39,871 nt of DNA from Phycisphaerales bacterium (GTDB taxonomy: Bacteria; Planctomycetota; Phycisphaerae; Sedimentisphaerales; Anaerobacaceae). The translations under genes and the position numbers were made by a program. Where the stretch lies: contig CP070675.1 of the NCBI GenBank assembly GCA_020352215.1, forward strand, positions 4,252,572-4,292,442, in the 5' to 3' direction. Under the pieces are notes generated by a model. That model had not been told where the DNA came from. It saw only the letters and a program-made list of their open reading frames with translations, and made no database searches. Positions 7,615 through 16,830 of this stretch are shown in pieces (position 1 is the stretch's first letter; every line of letters begins with the position of its first letter).

Positions 7615-8433
7615 CTATTTCACTCGGTTGACTTCAAGCGCAGCCTTCTTGACGCAGAACGAATACAAATCACAATCCAGGCCGGAATATAGCAACCACA
7701 TCGTTTTGCCGTCGGCACTCATCCACTTCGGCGGAAATCTATGATGGTAGGTGCGACAGTCTTTGCCGGCTTCCACAGACCAGTGGTCGTCGTAGTACAC
7801 AGTTGACCAGGGCCCCCACGGCTCTGGAGATTCAAAAACGCCAAGAGCAGCTGTGTGTGTCGCCTTCTTGTTATCAGTCAGGTGAGAACTCGTTAGAATG
7901 TACTGGCGAAGGCCTGCGTTGTACGTGATTGCTACGCGTTGCGTTCCCTTAAGATCTGTGAAAATTGGCTTTCGTTTTGCGATGTCCCGTGTCCAAAGTG
8001 GACGCCCGTTCTCAGCCATACCTGCGAAGAAGGTATGCACAGTCACCAATACGTGGGAACTCGGCTCTGGGATATCTGTTGAACGAAGTGCAAATCGCTT
8101 CCAGTTAGTTCCATGTCCGACTCTGTTTCTGGGAACGTAGAGTTCGGACGTGTGCAGACTCTGGGCTATGTGCTTGTCACGGGTCAGTACCAGAACATGA
8201 ACATGCACCGGTATCGGTGTCCCTATATGGTCACGTCTCTTCAATACGCCGCTGATTACGAATTCACCATCTTGTTCGTAGGCATCGCTCCAGAGTATCT
8301 TGACCTTACCAGGGTGACGATTCTCAATCGTCACCTGACCATTATCCTTCAAATTGGTCCTGTTGGTAGAACATCCTCCGCCAACAACCAGAAGACTGAA
8401 TAGAAAAAACAATCGAACTTGTATCTGTTTCAT
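7615..8433 (-). CDS. lipoprotein at end of efflux operon, possible two-part fusion
   Basis: A 272-residue lipoprotein: signal peptide with lipobox VGGGC (Cys21). The start at 8433 overlaps the stop of the pump gene (ATGA), and the Shine-Dalgarno lies within the pump's last codons, so translation is coupled. Residues about 25-135 form a small beta-rich domain (KILWSDAYEQDGEFVISGVL, PVHVHVLVLTRD, SSHVLVTVHTFF) that I expect to be periplasmic and efflux-associated. From about residue 140 (RPLWTRDIAKRKPIFTDL, RVAITYNAGLRQYILTSSH, ESPEPWGPWSTVYYDDHW, MWLLYSG) the sequence looks like the end of a DUF4185/GH43-like propeller protein. The two halves look unrelated, suggesting a gene fusion. Function is unknown. 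Confidence 0.7.
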   Translation of the reverse strand: MKQIQVRLFFLFSLLVVGGGCSTNRTNLKDNGQVTIENRHPGKVKILWSDAYEQDGEFVISGVLKRRDHIGTPIPVHVHVLVLTRDKHIAQSLHTSELYVPRNRVGHGTNWKRFALRSTDIPEPSSHVLVTVHTFFAGMAENGRPLWTRDIAKRKPIFTDLKGTQRVAITYNAGLRQYILTSSHLTDNKKATHTAALGVFESPEPWGPWSTVYYDDHWSVEAGKDCRTYHHRFPPKWMSADGKTMWLLYSGLDCDLYSFCVKKAALEVNRVK

Positions 8434-11400
8434 TTTGGATTCTCCTTCATTGATTCTTTTTGACTTATCCAAAGATAGAGTGTTGGTACGACGATCAGGG
8501 TCAAAAGTGTTGACGAAGTCAAACCTCCTACTACAACGATTGCCAGGGGCCGTTGGACTTCCGATCCAGTGCCGGTAGCGATGATCAGGGGCAGTAGTCC
8601 TAAAGCAGTGGTCAAAGTTGTCATGAGCACCGGTCGGAATTTAGACCGACACCCGGCGATGACTGCTTGGTAAAGCGATTGTCCTTGCTTTCGCAGCACC
8701 TCAAAACGGGAAATCAGCACAAGGCCATCAGTCAAGGCAATGCCAAACAGGGCAATGAATCCGATGGACGATGGGATGCTAACATTCTCACCAAATAGCG
8801 ACAATGCAAAAACACCACCGACTAAGGCAAGAGGAACGTTGAGCATGATGAGCAAAACGTTTTTCAGGGAACTAAACAGACCATACAGCATAGCCAGCAC
8901 CAACAACAATGTAATAGGCACGACAATGGCGAGGCGTTTGTTTGCAGCCTGTTGCAGTTCAAATTGACCTCCCCAAGCGACACGGTAACCGGGCGGAAGG
9001 TTAACCTCGCTACGCACTCTCTTTTGGGCCTCGGTCACAAAGCCACCTTCATCACGCCCAGTTACGTTACATTGAACGGATACATAACGCTGGGTGTCTT
9101 CGCGACTGATTTGACGCAGTCCGGTAGTGGTACGAATGTCGGCCAGTTGGCGTAAGGGTATCTGTGCCCCATCTGGGGTAGGAATTAGCATAGCACTTAT
9201 CGTGTCGATGTCCTGACGATAAGGTTCATCGAAGCGTGTTAGTATACGAAAAGACTTCTCTCCCTGGAAGACATGTCCGACCTCTCGACCGGTTATGGCA
9301 TTGTGAATAAGTCGCTGAACATCTTGTTTCTTCAGACCATATCGTGCCAGTCTGGCACTATCCAAGTCTATCTGGAGTTGGGTCTGGCCGGATGTCTGTT
9401 CAACGCGAAGATCGGTGACGCCGGGTATCTGAGCTAAGACTTGTTCAATGTCAGTGGCTATGGTCTGCAAGACATCCATGTCATGGCCAAAAACCTTTGC
9501 GGCAACCGTCGCCCCAACTCCCGAAACCAGGCCGTCTAACTCATGGTCGATGGGTTGTGAGAATCCTGCCGTTGTCCCCAGGTAGCCGACTATTCTCTCG
9601 TGAAGTCGGTTGGCCAATCCCTCTTGTGTGCTGGCAGTTTTCCACTGTTTTTGTGGCTCAAGCGTAATGGTCATGCAGGCGTAGTTGGTATGGTGAACAT
9701 GAGGTCCTACTTCACCGTAGCCAATGTCGGCCACTACATGCTTTACCTCCGGTAATTGCTTTAGACTTTCCGAAATCTGTGCAGAGGTCTCCTTAATCTG
9801 GTCAAGTGAGATGTTGGGATTCATGTATGCATAACACTGTAGAACCCCCTCATGCAAAGATGGAAGGAACTCTCGTCCAAGGCCCAGAAAGACCATGATG
9901 CCACCGATGAATATGGCCACGACAGCTACCACCACCAGAAGAGGATGGATCAGTATATGTTTAAGCCCAGCCTCATAGACATCCAGGATTCTGACAAGAA
10001 CTGGGCTATGTCCACTTTTCGACTTTCGCTTACCTGAATCGGGACGATGCAGGATGCGATAGAACACCGGCGCTATGACCAATGCATAGAACAACGATCC
10101 TGCCATGGTTGTCGCCACAGCAAAGGCGAGAGGACGAAACATTTTACCTTCCACTTCACCAAGGGTGAAGATAGGCAGAAAGACAATCACGATGATTGAA
10201 ACAGCGAAAACGATAGGTCGGCCAACTTCCTGGGCCGAGGCAGTAATGATTTCAGTGACTGAGAGCTGACCGGATTTCTCGGCTAAGGCCGTTTGAATCT
10301 TCTCGACCATGATAATGGTCGCATCAATAATCATGCCCAAAGCGATGGCCACGCCGCCAAAAGAGATGAGATCTCCTGGGATGCCGTTTCGCTCCATCAG
10401 AATAAATGCCGTCAGGATCGAAAAGGGGAGCGAGCACACCATAATCAAGGCATTGCGGAGGTCTCCGAGAAATAGAAAGGCAACCAGACACACTAAGACC
10501 AAGCCCAGCAATAAGGCCCCTCGCACAGTGCGTATGCTATTTCGAACCAATTCGGACTGATCGTAGAAAGGGACGATACGAACACCTGAAGGGAGGGTCT
10601 CGTTGATTTGGTCAATTCGCCGGTTGAGCCGTCGGATGACTTCAAACGAATTGGCCCGATGCAGCTTGTATATGCCTCCCAAAACGACTTCCTTGTTTCC
10701 ATCCATGATGGCCACTCCCCGGCGAAAGGCGTTGCCAAAGGTTACCGTGGCAACATCTTTGACTAGTGTTGGCTGACCATCATATGTTTTGATGCACACC
10801 TGCTCGATGTCAGAAATATCCTTAATACGCCCCAAGCTCCTGACGATCCACTCTTCACTGCCACGTTTTACCAAACCGGCTCCGACATTTGCGTTGCTGG
10901 CTTCGAGGGCCTCGACAACATCCTGCAGACTTAGACCCAAGGACAGGAGCCGGTCCGGGTGAACGTTGACCTGATATTCCTGTACATGCCCGCCCTGACT
11001 TACAACTTTGGCAACCCCTGGAATGGTTTCAATATCTCGCTTGATAATCCATTCCTGAAGTGTACGGAGTTCTGCGATATCGTGGCCTTCTGCCTCCAGA
11101 TAGTAAGAGAGAATCTTGCCCATGCCACTTGCCACCGGTCCCATTTCAAGGCCGTGCGGCATATCCACACTCGGAGGTATACCTTCTTCAGCCAGCTTGA
11201 GACGCTCTGTGACAAGTTGACGGGCAAAGTAAATGTCAAGATTATCCTCAAAATAAATGTTCACGGTGGACAAACCCAAAGAAGACAGCGATCTAATCTT
11301 CTTTACACACGGGATGCCCCGCATTGCAATCTCAACTGGTCGCGTGACCAGTTGTTCCACCTCTTCAGCGGCCATACCTTCGATCTCAGCAAAGACCTGG

Positions 11401-11540
11401 ACTAGGTTAGGACTAATATCCGGAAAGGCATCGATTGGTAAACGTCTCAGACACAGAATGCCGAAAACACAAACCCCAACGGTCACCATAAAAACCAGCA
11501 ACTTATGTCTTAAACCTACGCTTATGAGTTGTGCAATCAT
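8430..11540 (-). CDS. czcA: heavy-metal efflux RND pump, CzcA/CusA family
   Basis: A 1036-residue inner-membrane proton-driven pump that exports divalent or monovalent metal cations through a tripartite complex. Length and order match the family: TM1 at about 13-31, RLPIDAFPDIS, periplasmic porter domain, TM2-6 from about 340, a second porter domain, then TM7-12. The TM4 proton-relay aspartate is present (GMIIDATIIMVEKI, Asp406). The second half has the homologous ALTDGLVLISR. The CusA copper methionine residues are not obvious around the CYAYMNPNISL loop, so Co/Zn/Cd/Ni export is as likely as Cu/Ag. It is the fourth gene of the operon, 21 bases after the adaptor and overlapping the lipoprotein by four bases. 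Confidence 0.92.
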   Translation of the reverse strand: MIAQLISVGLRHKLLVFMVTVGVCVFGILCLRRLPIDAFPDISPNLVQVFAEIEGMAAEEVEQLVTRPVEIAMRGIPCVKKIRSLSSLGLSTVNIYFEDNLDIYFARQLVTERLKLAEEGIPPSVDMPHGLEMGPVASGMGKILSYYLEAEGHDIAELRTLQEWIIKRDIETIPGVAKVVSQGGHVQEYQVNVHPDRLLSLGLSLQDVVEALEASNANVGAGLVKRGSEEWIVRSLGRIKDISDIEQVCIKTYDGQPTLVKDVATVTFGNAFRRGVAIMDGNKEVVLGGIYKLHRANSFEVIRRLNRRIDQINETLPSGVRIVPFYDQSELVRNSIRTVRGALLLGLVLVCLVAFLFLGDLRNALIMVCSLPFSILTAFILMERNGIPGDLISFGGVAIALGMIIDATIIMVEKIQTALAEKSGQLSVTEIITASAQEVGRPIVFAVSIIVIVFLPIFTLGEVEGKMFRPLAFAVATTMAGSLFYALVIAPVFYRILHRPDSGKRKSKSGHSPVLVRILDVYEAGLKHILIHPLLVVVAVVAIFIGGIMVFLGLGREFLPSLHEGVLQCYAYMNPNISLDQIKETSAQISESLKQLPEVKHVVADIGYGEVGPHVHHTNYACMTITLEPQKQWKTASTQEGLANRLHERIVGYLGTTAGFSQPIDHELDGLVSGVGATVAAKVFGHDMDVLQTIATDIEQVLAQIPGVTDLRVEQTSGQTQLQIDLDSARLARYGLKKQDVQRLIHNAITGREVGHVFQGEKSFRILTRFDEPYRQDIDTISAMLIPTPDGAQIPLRQLADIRTTTGLRQISREDTQRYVSVQCNVTGRDEGGFVTEAQKRVRSEVNLPPGYRVAWGGQFELQQAANKRLAIVVPITLLLVLAMLYGLFSSLKNVLLIMLNVPLALVGGVFALSLFGENVSIPSSIGFIALFGIALTDGLVLISRFEVLRKQGQSLYQAVIAGCRSKFRPVLMTTLTTALGLLPLIIATGTGSEVQRPLAIVVVGGLTSSTLLTLIVVPTLYLWISQKESMKENPK

Positions 11541-11561
11541 ATGATCAATCCCTCATGAATC

Positions 11562-13418
11562 TTAATGAACGTGCCCATGGCCGGACACGGCTTGTTTGGT
11601 TAACTCAGCCTTCAAATGAAAGGCATTACGTATGACGATCTGTTCACCGTTCTCTACGCCGCTGAGGATTTCGACACGATCCTTATCTTCTTGGCCTGTA
11701 GTGACATAACGCAGGGCAAATCCCTCATTCGTCTTCACGAAGACGCAAGGCTTATCATTGACGATCTGTATTGCAGCTGCAGGCACGATGATCTCTTGAT
11801 CGCGAGATTGGATGCCGATCCTTCCTGTCACGAACGTTCCCGGACGATAACGGCCTTCCGTATTGTCCAGTTCCATACGCACAACTGCTGTACGAGTGGT
11901 CGGATCGAGAACCTGATCAACATAGCTGACCCTGGAGCGTATACCGGACATGTTGTGATCTCTGAACATTTCAGTCGGTTGGCCGAGCTTTATTGAGTCA
12001 ATATCCTTTTGATTGACATTCAAATCCACCCAGACCGTGCTAAGATCGGCAATTACGAAAGTCTCTGAGGTATCATCTACGACTTCGCCCAGAACAATGT
12101 GTTTACGAATGATGGTTCCATCAAAGGGAGCGATCATTGTATATGATGTAAAGACCTCTTCAGGCTGAACGGGCAGATCATCTACTTCTTGCTTTGTTAG
12201 GCCCAGAGCAAGAAGTTTCTGACGGGCAGCACGATGTTCAATACGTGTTTTGGCAAAAGCCTGCTTGCTGCTTAGAAAGTCCTGTTCGGATGTTACTTTT
12301 TGTTGAAACAGGCGTTCTTCCCGCTCAAACTGAGTCCGAGTCAATTCCTGTCGCTCCAAGGCACTTAGAAACTCGGCCTTGGCATCGGCCAGATCACGAC
12401 TTTCAATAACCGCAAGAACTTGGCCTCTTTTGACATGCTGTCCGATATCTGCTCGGACTTGACTCACCACGCCCTTTACCCGAGGAACAATGTGGGCCAT
12501 ACGTTCGTGATTGATCTGTATCTGTCCTGGAGCTTGAATCCAGGCGTCCACACCGCCGAGCACAGCCTCTTGACAGATGATCTGGAAACGTCGAATTTGT
12601 TCGTCGGTAACATGCACGACATCACCCGTACTCTGGCCCGCCGGTTCGCCATGGGCTAACGCCACAGAGCCAACGCCCAAAGTCACAACATGTTCCTGCT
12701 CGCTAAGCCCTAGGCTCACTAATGCCGTGCCTTGTTCACGTGCATCCACTTGGACTCGACGTCTTTCAAAAGTCTCACCACCCAATTGTACATATACGTA
12801 GGCTGAGTCGCCGCTGTAGGCCAGGGCGGTTTCGGGAATGGCTCGATACGTGATGCCGTTTTGGGTACTTAAAGTGACTTGCACGACCTGGAAGGGGATG
12901 ATCCACTGCTGCTCCTTAAGGAAACTGAATCCCTCGGATTCGACGGGGTCCGGGGCGTGATCTGCATCGGCCTGGGTCTTGTAAACCTGGACTGGTGGAA
13001 AGCGAACATCATATGTTTCGCCATCCATGGGGATTTGCAGTGTTACGGACCATTTACCGGATCGAGGAAACACTAATCCCGGTATATATATGCCGTTGCG
13101 TTGTGGCGCAGGATCCTGGTGTTCGATACGTTGTGATCCCAGAGTCATGACAAAAGTCACAGCCCCTTGAGTTCTGGGGGAAAAAGTCTTCAACTCTGTA
13201 ACATGTGTTACAAACGGGGCCGGTGTTCCGACTACTACAAAAGGATGTTCGGCAAAGATTTCAAAAGTATCGGTCCAAACTGTGAAGGCTATCGCCCGTT
13301 CATCCCCATGACTGTGTCCGTGGGCTCCATGATCGTGAGCATGGTCTTGTGCATAGCAAAGACTGCCAAGGAAGAAGATAAATAGGCAAACTGGCGACAA
13401 TGTGTTTTTGAGATTCAT
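11562..13418 (-). CDS. czcB: periplasmic adaptor (membrane fusion) protein, CzcB/CusB family, His-rich ends
   Basis: A 618-residue adaptor linking the RND pump to the outer-membrane channel. The signal peptide ends near CYA (residue 23), followed at once by a His-rich patch (HAHDHGAHGHSHG, about 26-38); the protein also ends in GHGHVH. Such patches are typical metal-sensing or metal-gathering tails in CzcB-type adaptors. An extra N-terminal beta-domain (about 40-265) precedes the core: lipoyl/barrel-sandwich (IVPRVKGVVSQVRADIGQHVKRGQVLAVIES), helical hairpin (AEFLSALERQELTRTQFER), beta-barrel (VWVDLNVNQKDIDSIKLGQ) and membrane-proximal domain. The start ATG overlaps the CzcC stop by four bases, indicating coupled translation. 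Confidence 0.9.
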   Translation of the reverse strand: MNLKNTLSPVCLFIFFLGSLCYAQDHAHDHGAHGHSHGDERAIAFTVWTDTFEIFAEHPFVVVGTPAPFVTHVTELKTFSPRTQGAVTFVMTLGSQRIEHQDPAPQRNGIYIPGLVFPRSGKWSVTLQIPMDGETYDVRFPPVQVYKTQADADHAPDPVESEGFSFLKEQQWIIPFQVVQVTLSTQNGITYRAIPETALAYSGDSAYVYVQLGGETFERRRVQVDAREQGTALVSLGLSEQEHVVTLGVGSVALAHGEPAGQSTGDVVHVTDEQIRRFQIICQEAVLGGVDAWIQAPGQIQINHERMAHIVPRVKGVVSQVRADIGQHVKRGQVLAVIESRDLADAKAEFLSALERQELTRTQFEREERLFQQKVTSEQDFLSSKQAFAKTRIEHRAARQKLLALGLTKQEVDDLPVQPEEVFTSYTMIAPFDGTIIRKHIVLGEVVDDTSETFVIADLSTVWVDLNVNQKDIDSIKLGQPTEMFRDHNMSGIRSRVSYVDQVLDPTTRTAVVRMELDNTEGRYRPGTFVTGRIGIQSRDQEIIVPAAAIQIVNDKPCVFVKTNEGFALRYVTTGQEDKDRVEILSGVENGEQIVIRNAFHLKAELTKQAVSGHGHVH

Positions 13419-14803
13419 TTTTCGATCCCTTTATTTGAAGATTCAGTTGGTATTGATTCCAAGGATTGACCGACCGCGTATTCAAGATCCGCCCTGGCCA
13501 AACGGACGGATATCTGAGCATTCAGGAGCTGGATCTCGGTATTGAATAGTGTACGCTGTGCATCTAGAAGATGAAGATAGTCAAACTTGCCGCCTTCGTA
13601 CCCGGTTCTCGCAACCTCAAACACAGTCCTGGCATTCGAGAGGACCACGTCTTTCAGCATGGAAACGTGGGCCAGAGCGGTTTCAAATCGCTGACGGTAT
13701 TGGGCTAATTGTGACTCAAACTGTGCCAAGGTTTGGTATCGTCGTTGCTGAGTCTTAGCCAACTCGTACTGAGCTTCTTTTATGCTCCCTTGATTGCGAT
13801 TGAACACAGGCAACGGAATGGCAAGTCCTACAATTGCCGTGTTGTCATTTTCCTGCTCCAATCGTTTCAGTCCTGCAGTTATGGCAATATCGGAATGAGC
13901 CTGAGCTTTTGCCAATTCCAGACGTGCCCTTCCCAGAGCCTGTTCGTCCTGCCATCGGAGGATCTGAGGGTGCAATTGGGCTTGTTGCTTGAGTCGGTTA
14001 AGGGTTGGCAACTTAACATCAATGTCAAGGCTTCCGGCAGCTTGTTCAAAGCCAGGGTTAGCAGCCCCCCAGAGCATGGCTAGTCGGTGTCTGGCATCAA
14101 CAAGAGTGCCGGTTGCCTGTTTGTATTCCATTTGAGTGTTGGCGAATTCAATTTGGGCTTTGTCAGCCTCCGATGGAGAATCTTTACCAGCTTCCACTCG
14201 TTTGCGTACTGCAACAAGCAACTCTTGAGCGAGATCCATCTGATCTTTGGTCAGCTCAATCCTCCGTTGCATACCTAAAACCTCGACGAAGGCTTGTTGT
14301 GTTTGACGGATAATGCCCAGGCGTGAGGTATTGTGGTCCCATTCAGCCAGTTTCTTTTCCAGTGCTGCAACCTGGGACCGTTTATCTCGTTTACCGCCGA
14401 TCTCAATCGGCTGTGCGACTGCAATTATGGTCTCTGCACCGTCAAAACCCTTACGTGCTCCGCTGCCGCCGAACTCTTCTGTGCTGATTGCCAGTTCAGG
14501 ATTGGGGTGTAGGTGGGCCTGCACACGGCGTGCATCGGCAGAGCGAATATCCCAGGAATAGACCTTCAATTCCGGACTACGTGTCAGCACCAAAGAGATG
14601 GCCTGCGACAAAGTCAACGGACCTTTCGGTTCTTCTAGATCATCGGTCTCAAACTGGGATATTTCAGAGTTGTGTGTATCAACACTCTTGCCGGAGAGTG
14701 CTGTAGTCTCAACCTCAGGTCGGCGGTGCTGTGAGGTCGGGGCACAGGACGTTATGCCGGAAAGCCCGATGATAAAAATAGCTATGGTTATTACTCGGTT
14801 CAT
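13415..14803 (-). CDS. czcC: outer-membrane efflux channel, TolC/CzcC family
   Basis: A 462-residue outer-membrane factor. A signal peptide ends in a lipobox-like GITSC (Cys20). Two OEP repeats follow, each rich in long alpha-helix: the first includes LTLSQAISLVLTRSPELKV, and the second ends with GYEGGKFDYLHLLDAQRTLF, the signature of this family's second helical hairpin. It would form the trimeric outer-membrane exit duct for the CzcA-CzcB complex. The stop overlaps the adaptor start. About 140 bases separate it from the upstream His/Asp-rich gene, and this gap contains a stable hairpin that may allow differential expression. Confidence 0.9.
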   Translation of the reverse strand: MNRVITIAIFIIGLSGITSCAPTSQHRRPEVETTALSGKSVDTHNSEISQFETDDLEEPKGPLTLSQAISLVLTRSPELKVYSWDIRSADARRVQAHLHPNPELAISTEEFGGSGARKGFDGAETIIAVAQPIEIGGKRDKRSQVAALEKKLAEWDHNTSRLGIIRQTQQAFVEVLGMQRRIELTKDQMDLAQELLVAVRKRVEAGKDSPSEADKAQIEFANTQMEYKQATGTLVDARHRLAMLWGAANPGFEQAAGSLDIDVKLPTLNRLKQQAQLHPQILRWQDEQALGRARLELAKAQAHSDIAITAGLKRLEQENDNTAIVGLAIPLPVFNRNQGSIKEAQYELAKTQQRRYQTLAQFESQLAQYRQRFETALAHVSMLKDVVLSNARTVFEVARTGYEGGKFDYLHLLDAQRTLFNTEIQLLNAQISVRLARADLEYAVGQSLESIPTESSNKGIEK

Positions 14804-14886
14804 TTGTACTGTTTTCCTAATAATGTGTCAGGGGCTGTTCAAACAGAGACCTGTTGTCCTGTATTACTTCAGGAACAGATAGGTAT

Positions 14887-14932
14887 TTGCAGCAAGCAAT
14901 GACTTACAGATGAAATAAGTCACTCGCTGCAA
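14887..14932. repeat. two-tier hairpin in the operon gap before czcC
   Basis: TTGCAGC pairs with GCTGCAA (outer, seven pairs) and TGACTTA with TAAGTCA (inner, seven pairs), separated by a small internal loop, with apical loop CAGATGAAA. It lies between the His/Asp-rich gene stop (14945) and czcC. No strong T tract follows on the minus strand, so mRNA processing, stability or attenuation is more likely than full termination. Confidence 0.55.
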
Positions 14933-14944
14933 GGAGAGAAAGAA

Positions 14945-15355
14945 TCATAACAACAGAATATGGGCGCGCACGTAGGCCTGTAAAGACGATTCAACACGGT
15001 AGATGACAGACTGAAGACTAGAGGATGCAAAGACTAAGCCTATGCTGTCAGGAATTGAATCGACCACCATTACCAGTTGACCTGGCGTGATTTGCTGCTG
15101 TAGTGAGGGGTTTTTCTTTATTGGAAGGGGTTTGAACTGGTGATCATGCGTGTCATCATCGTGATGGTCGCTGTCATGGTCAGTCTCCTCAGCGTCATGG
15201 TCATGACCAGTCTCGCAATCCATGTCATGGTGATGCGTGTCTCCGGGATGGGAGAACCACTCGGGTGAAGCCTCATCCCTACCCCCATGGCACAAAGCCT
15301 CATGGGTAAATGTGCAGCTCACACATAAAACCAAAATGGCTGATATCCAACGCAT
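14945..15355 (-). CDS. secreted His/Asp-rich putative metal-binding protein
   Basis: A 136-residue exported protein: signal peptide to about residue 22 (ILVLCVSCTFTHEALC), then a 50-residue region with twelve histidines and many Asp/Glu (THHHD, GHDHD, DSDHHDDDTHDH). The C-terminal half is uncharged to hydrophobic (QLVMVVDSIPDSIGLVFAS ... YVRAHILLL). It is the first gene of the efflux operon, which suggests a periplasmic metal buffer or chaperone delivering ions to the His-tailed adaptor. This role is inferred from composition and position. AGGA lies four bases before the ATG. Confidence 0.75.
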   Translation of the reverse strand: MRWISAILVLCVSCTFTHEALCHGGRDEASPEWFSHPGDTHHHDMDCETGHDHDAEETDHDSDHHDDDTHDHQFKPLPIKKNPSLQQQITPGQLVMVVDSIPDSIGLVFASSSLQSVIYRVESSLQAYVRAHILLL

Positions 15356-15364
15356 AATCCTGTT

Positions 15365-15393
15365 ATTTTACTGCAATTTTAGAACGCAATCAA
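15365..15393 (-). promoter_or_regulatory. possible sigma-70-type promoter of the efflux operon
   Basis: On the minus strand TTGATT and TAAAAT are separated by exactly 17 bases. The -10 box ends only nine bases before the ATG at 15355, so the leader would be very short. Found by eye; planctomycete consensus is not well fixed. Confidence 0.3.
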
Positions 15394-15469
15394 TATAAAA
15401 ACCTTTCTACGATGAGGCTATACGCCATATAGGACAATGTCTTCACGTAGCAGCCTTAAAGAGGTTTGA

Positions 15470-15616
15470 ACAGGATATTCAAGCTGTTTGACCACTACCG
15501 AAATGCAAATAGCCAGTACCTTTCTCGACGCTGGCTGGGACTTTGTGGATGAAACGGCCAATGGCACCGACCACATCTGGTGGATTCTTGAAGGCCAGGA
15601 CTATCCCAGGCTGTGG
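15470..15616 (+). pseudogene. C-terminal remnant of a GLUG-type secreted protein
   Basis: The frame reads TTTEMQIASTFLDAGWDFVD followed by ANGTDHIWWILEGQDYPRLW. The pattern 'T.EMQ..STF.DAGWDFV.E..NG....W.I.EG.DYPRL' is the usual C-terminus of GLUG-repeat surface proteins. It is cut 5' by a stop (15467-15469), and after about 15616 the sequence departs from the pattern and meets the insertion sequence. Confidence 0.55.
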
Positions 15617-15649
15617 TGTCCCCCCGAAAAACTCTGTCCTCCTTATCAT

Positions 15650-16830
15650 TGCAGGACTTACGCGAACTTGCCACACGCCGTTGAGTCTACTATCCTCCCG
15701 CCATGAATGCCATAAGAAGCCTGTTGATGAATGTGCGTCGCGCGCTGGCCGGTGCGGGGGAAGTGGTCCGCTATAGCCTGATCTTTCTTTGGGGCATCTT
15801 CTCTCCTAAGGCCGTTCTGGCCGCCAGACTCCTGGCCGCAGAGAGCCAGCTTGCCGCCTGTAAGCACGAAATCGCGGCGAAGAAATGTCCACGGCCACGG
15901 TTCACTCCCGGCTTTCGGCGGCTCTGGGTCGTCCTCTCGAAGTGTCTGGACCGGTGGGAAGACCTCGCCCATTTGATGCAGCCGGCGACCGTCAAGAAAT
16001 GGCATACCAGGGCTTTTCAGCACTTCTGGCGATGGAAGTCCTGTAGGAAGGGTGGGCGGCCTCCCATTTCCAGGCAGATGCAGGGCCTGATTTATCAGCT
16101 CAGCAAGGAGAATCCCCTCTGGAGTCCCGAGCGGATCCACGACACCCTCGTTCTTCTGGGGTACGACCCGCCCTGTGCGGACACCGCCCGCAAGTACATG
16201 TACAAACCCCAAAAACCGCGGAAGAGATCGACGACCTAGCTACCGTTTCTGCGTAATCACGTGGACGTATCCTGGGCCATCGATTTCTTCACGGTCACCA
16301 CGCTCCGCTTTGCCACTTTGTACGTGTTCCTCGTCTTCGACCACGGCCGACGCAAGGTTATACACTTTGCCGTGACAAGACATCCGTACCTGGATTGGGT
16401 GATCCAACAACTGCGTGAATCGATGCCCTTTGGCTTGCAGCCCAAGTATCTCATCCGGGACAATGACGGCCTCTATGGCCATGGTGTACGAGCGTTCCTG
16501 GATAGCTGCGGCATCGAGGAGGTTCGTACCGCCTACCGCAGCCCTTGGCAGAATCCGTTCGTGGAGAGATTCATCGGAACGTTGCGGCGAGAGCTCCTTG
16601 ACCATGTGATCGTGCTGAGCCAGGGTCATCTGGAACGGTTGCTCCAGCAGTATATCGAAGAGTATTATCATGCGGCTCGGCCCCACCAAGGCCTGGCAGG
16701 TGATACACCTATGCCTTATGCAAAGCCGCCAGAGATCTCAGGCCCTGGCAAACTCGTTTCCATTCCTGTGCTCGGAGGTCTGCATCACAGGTACGTCCGC
16801 GTAGCCGCCTGAACCGCCGAACAAGTCGTT
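15650..16830 (+). mobile_element. insertion sequence with rve-type (DDE) transposase
   Basis: An IS-sized segment carrying a single disrupted integrase-core transposase. Boundaries are approximate: the left edge follows the GLUG remnant and the right edge follows the transposase stop at 16812. I could not find convincing terminal inverted repeats or target duplications by eye, so the element may be decayed at its ends. The right side could extend as far as the tRNA-Arg gene at 17040. Confidence 0.6.
15703..16812 (+). pseudogene. transposase interrupted by an in-frame amber codon
   Basis: Two reading frames (15703-16239 and 16261-16812) lie in the same frame and form one protein of about 369 residues. 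The first half holds the N-terminal helix-turn-helix region (KGGRPPISRQMQGLIYQLS, NPLWSPERIHDTLVLLG). The second is the rve integrase core with a full DDE triad: AIDFFTV (Asp), IRDNDGLYG (Asp) and PWQNPFVERFIGTLRREL (Glu). The break is one TAG at 16237-16239, followed in frame by LPFLRNHVDVSWAIDFF, where relatives carry Trp (TGG). A single G-to-A change therefore explains it. The element is likely inactive unless the amber is suppressed or is a sequencing error. Confidence 0.8.
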
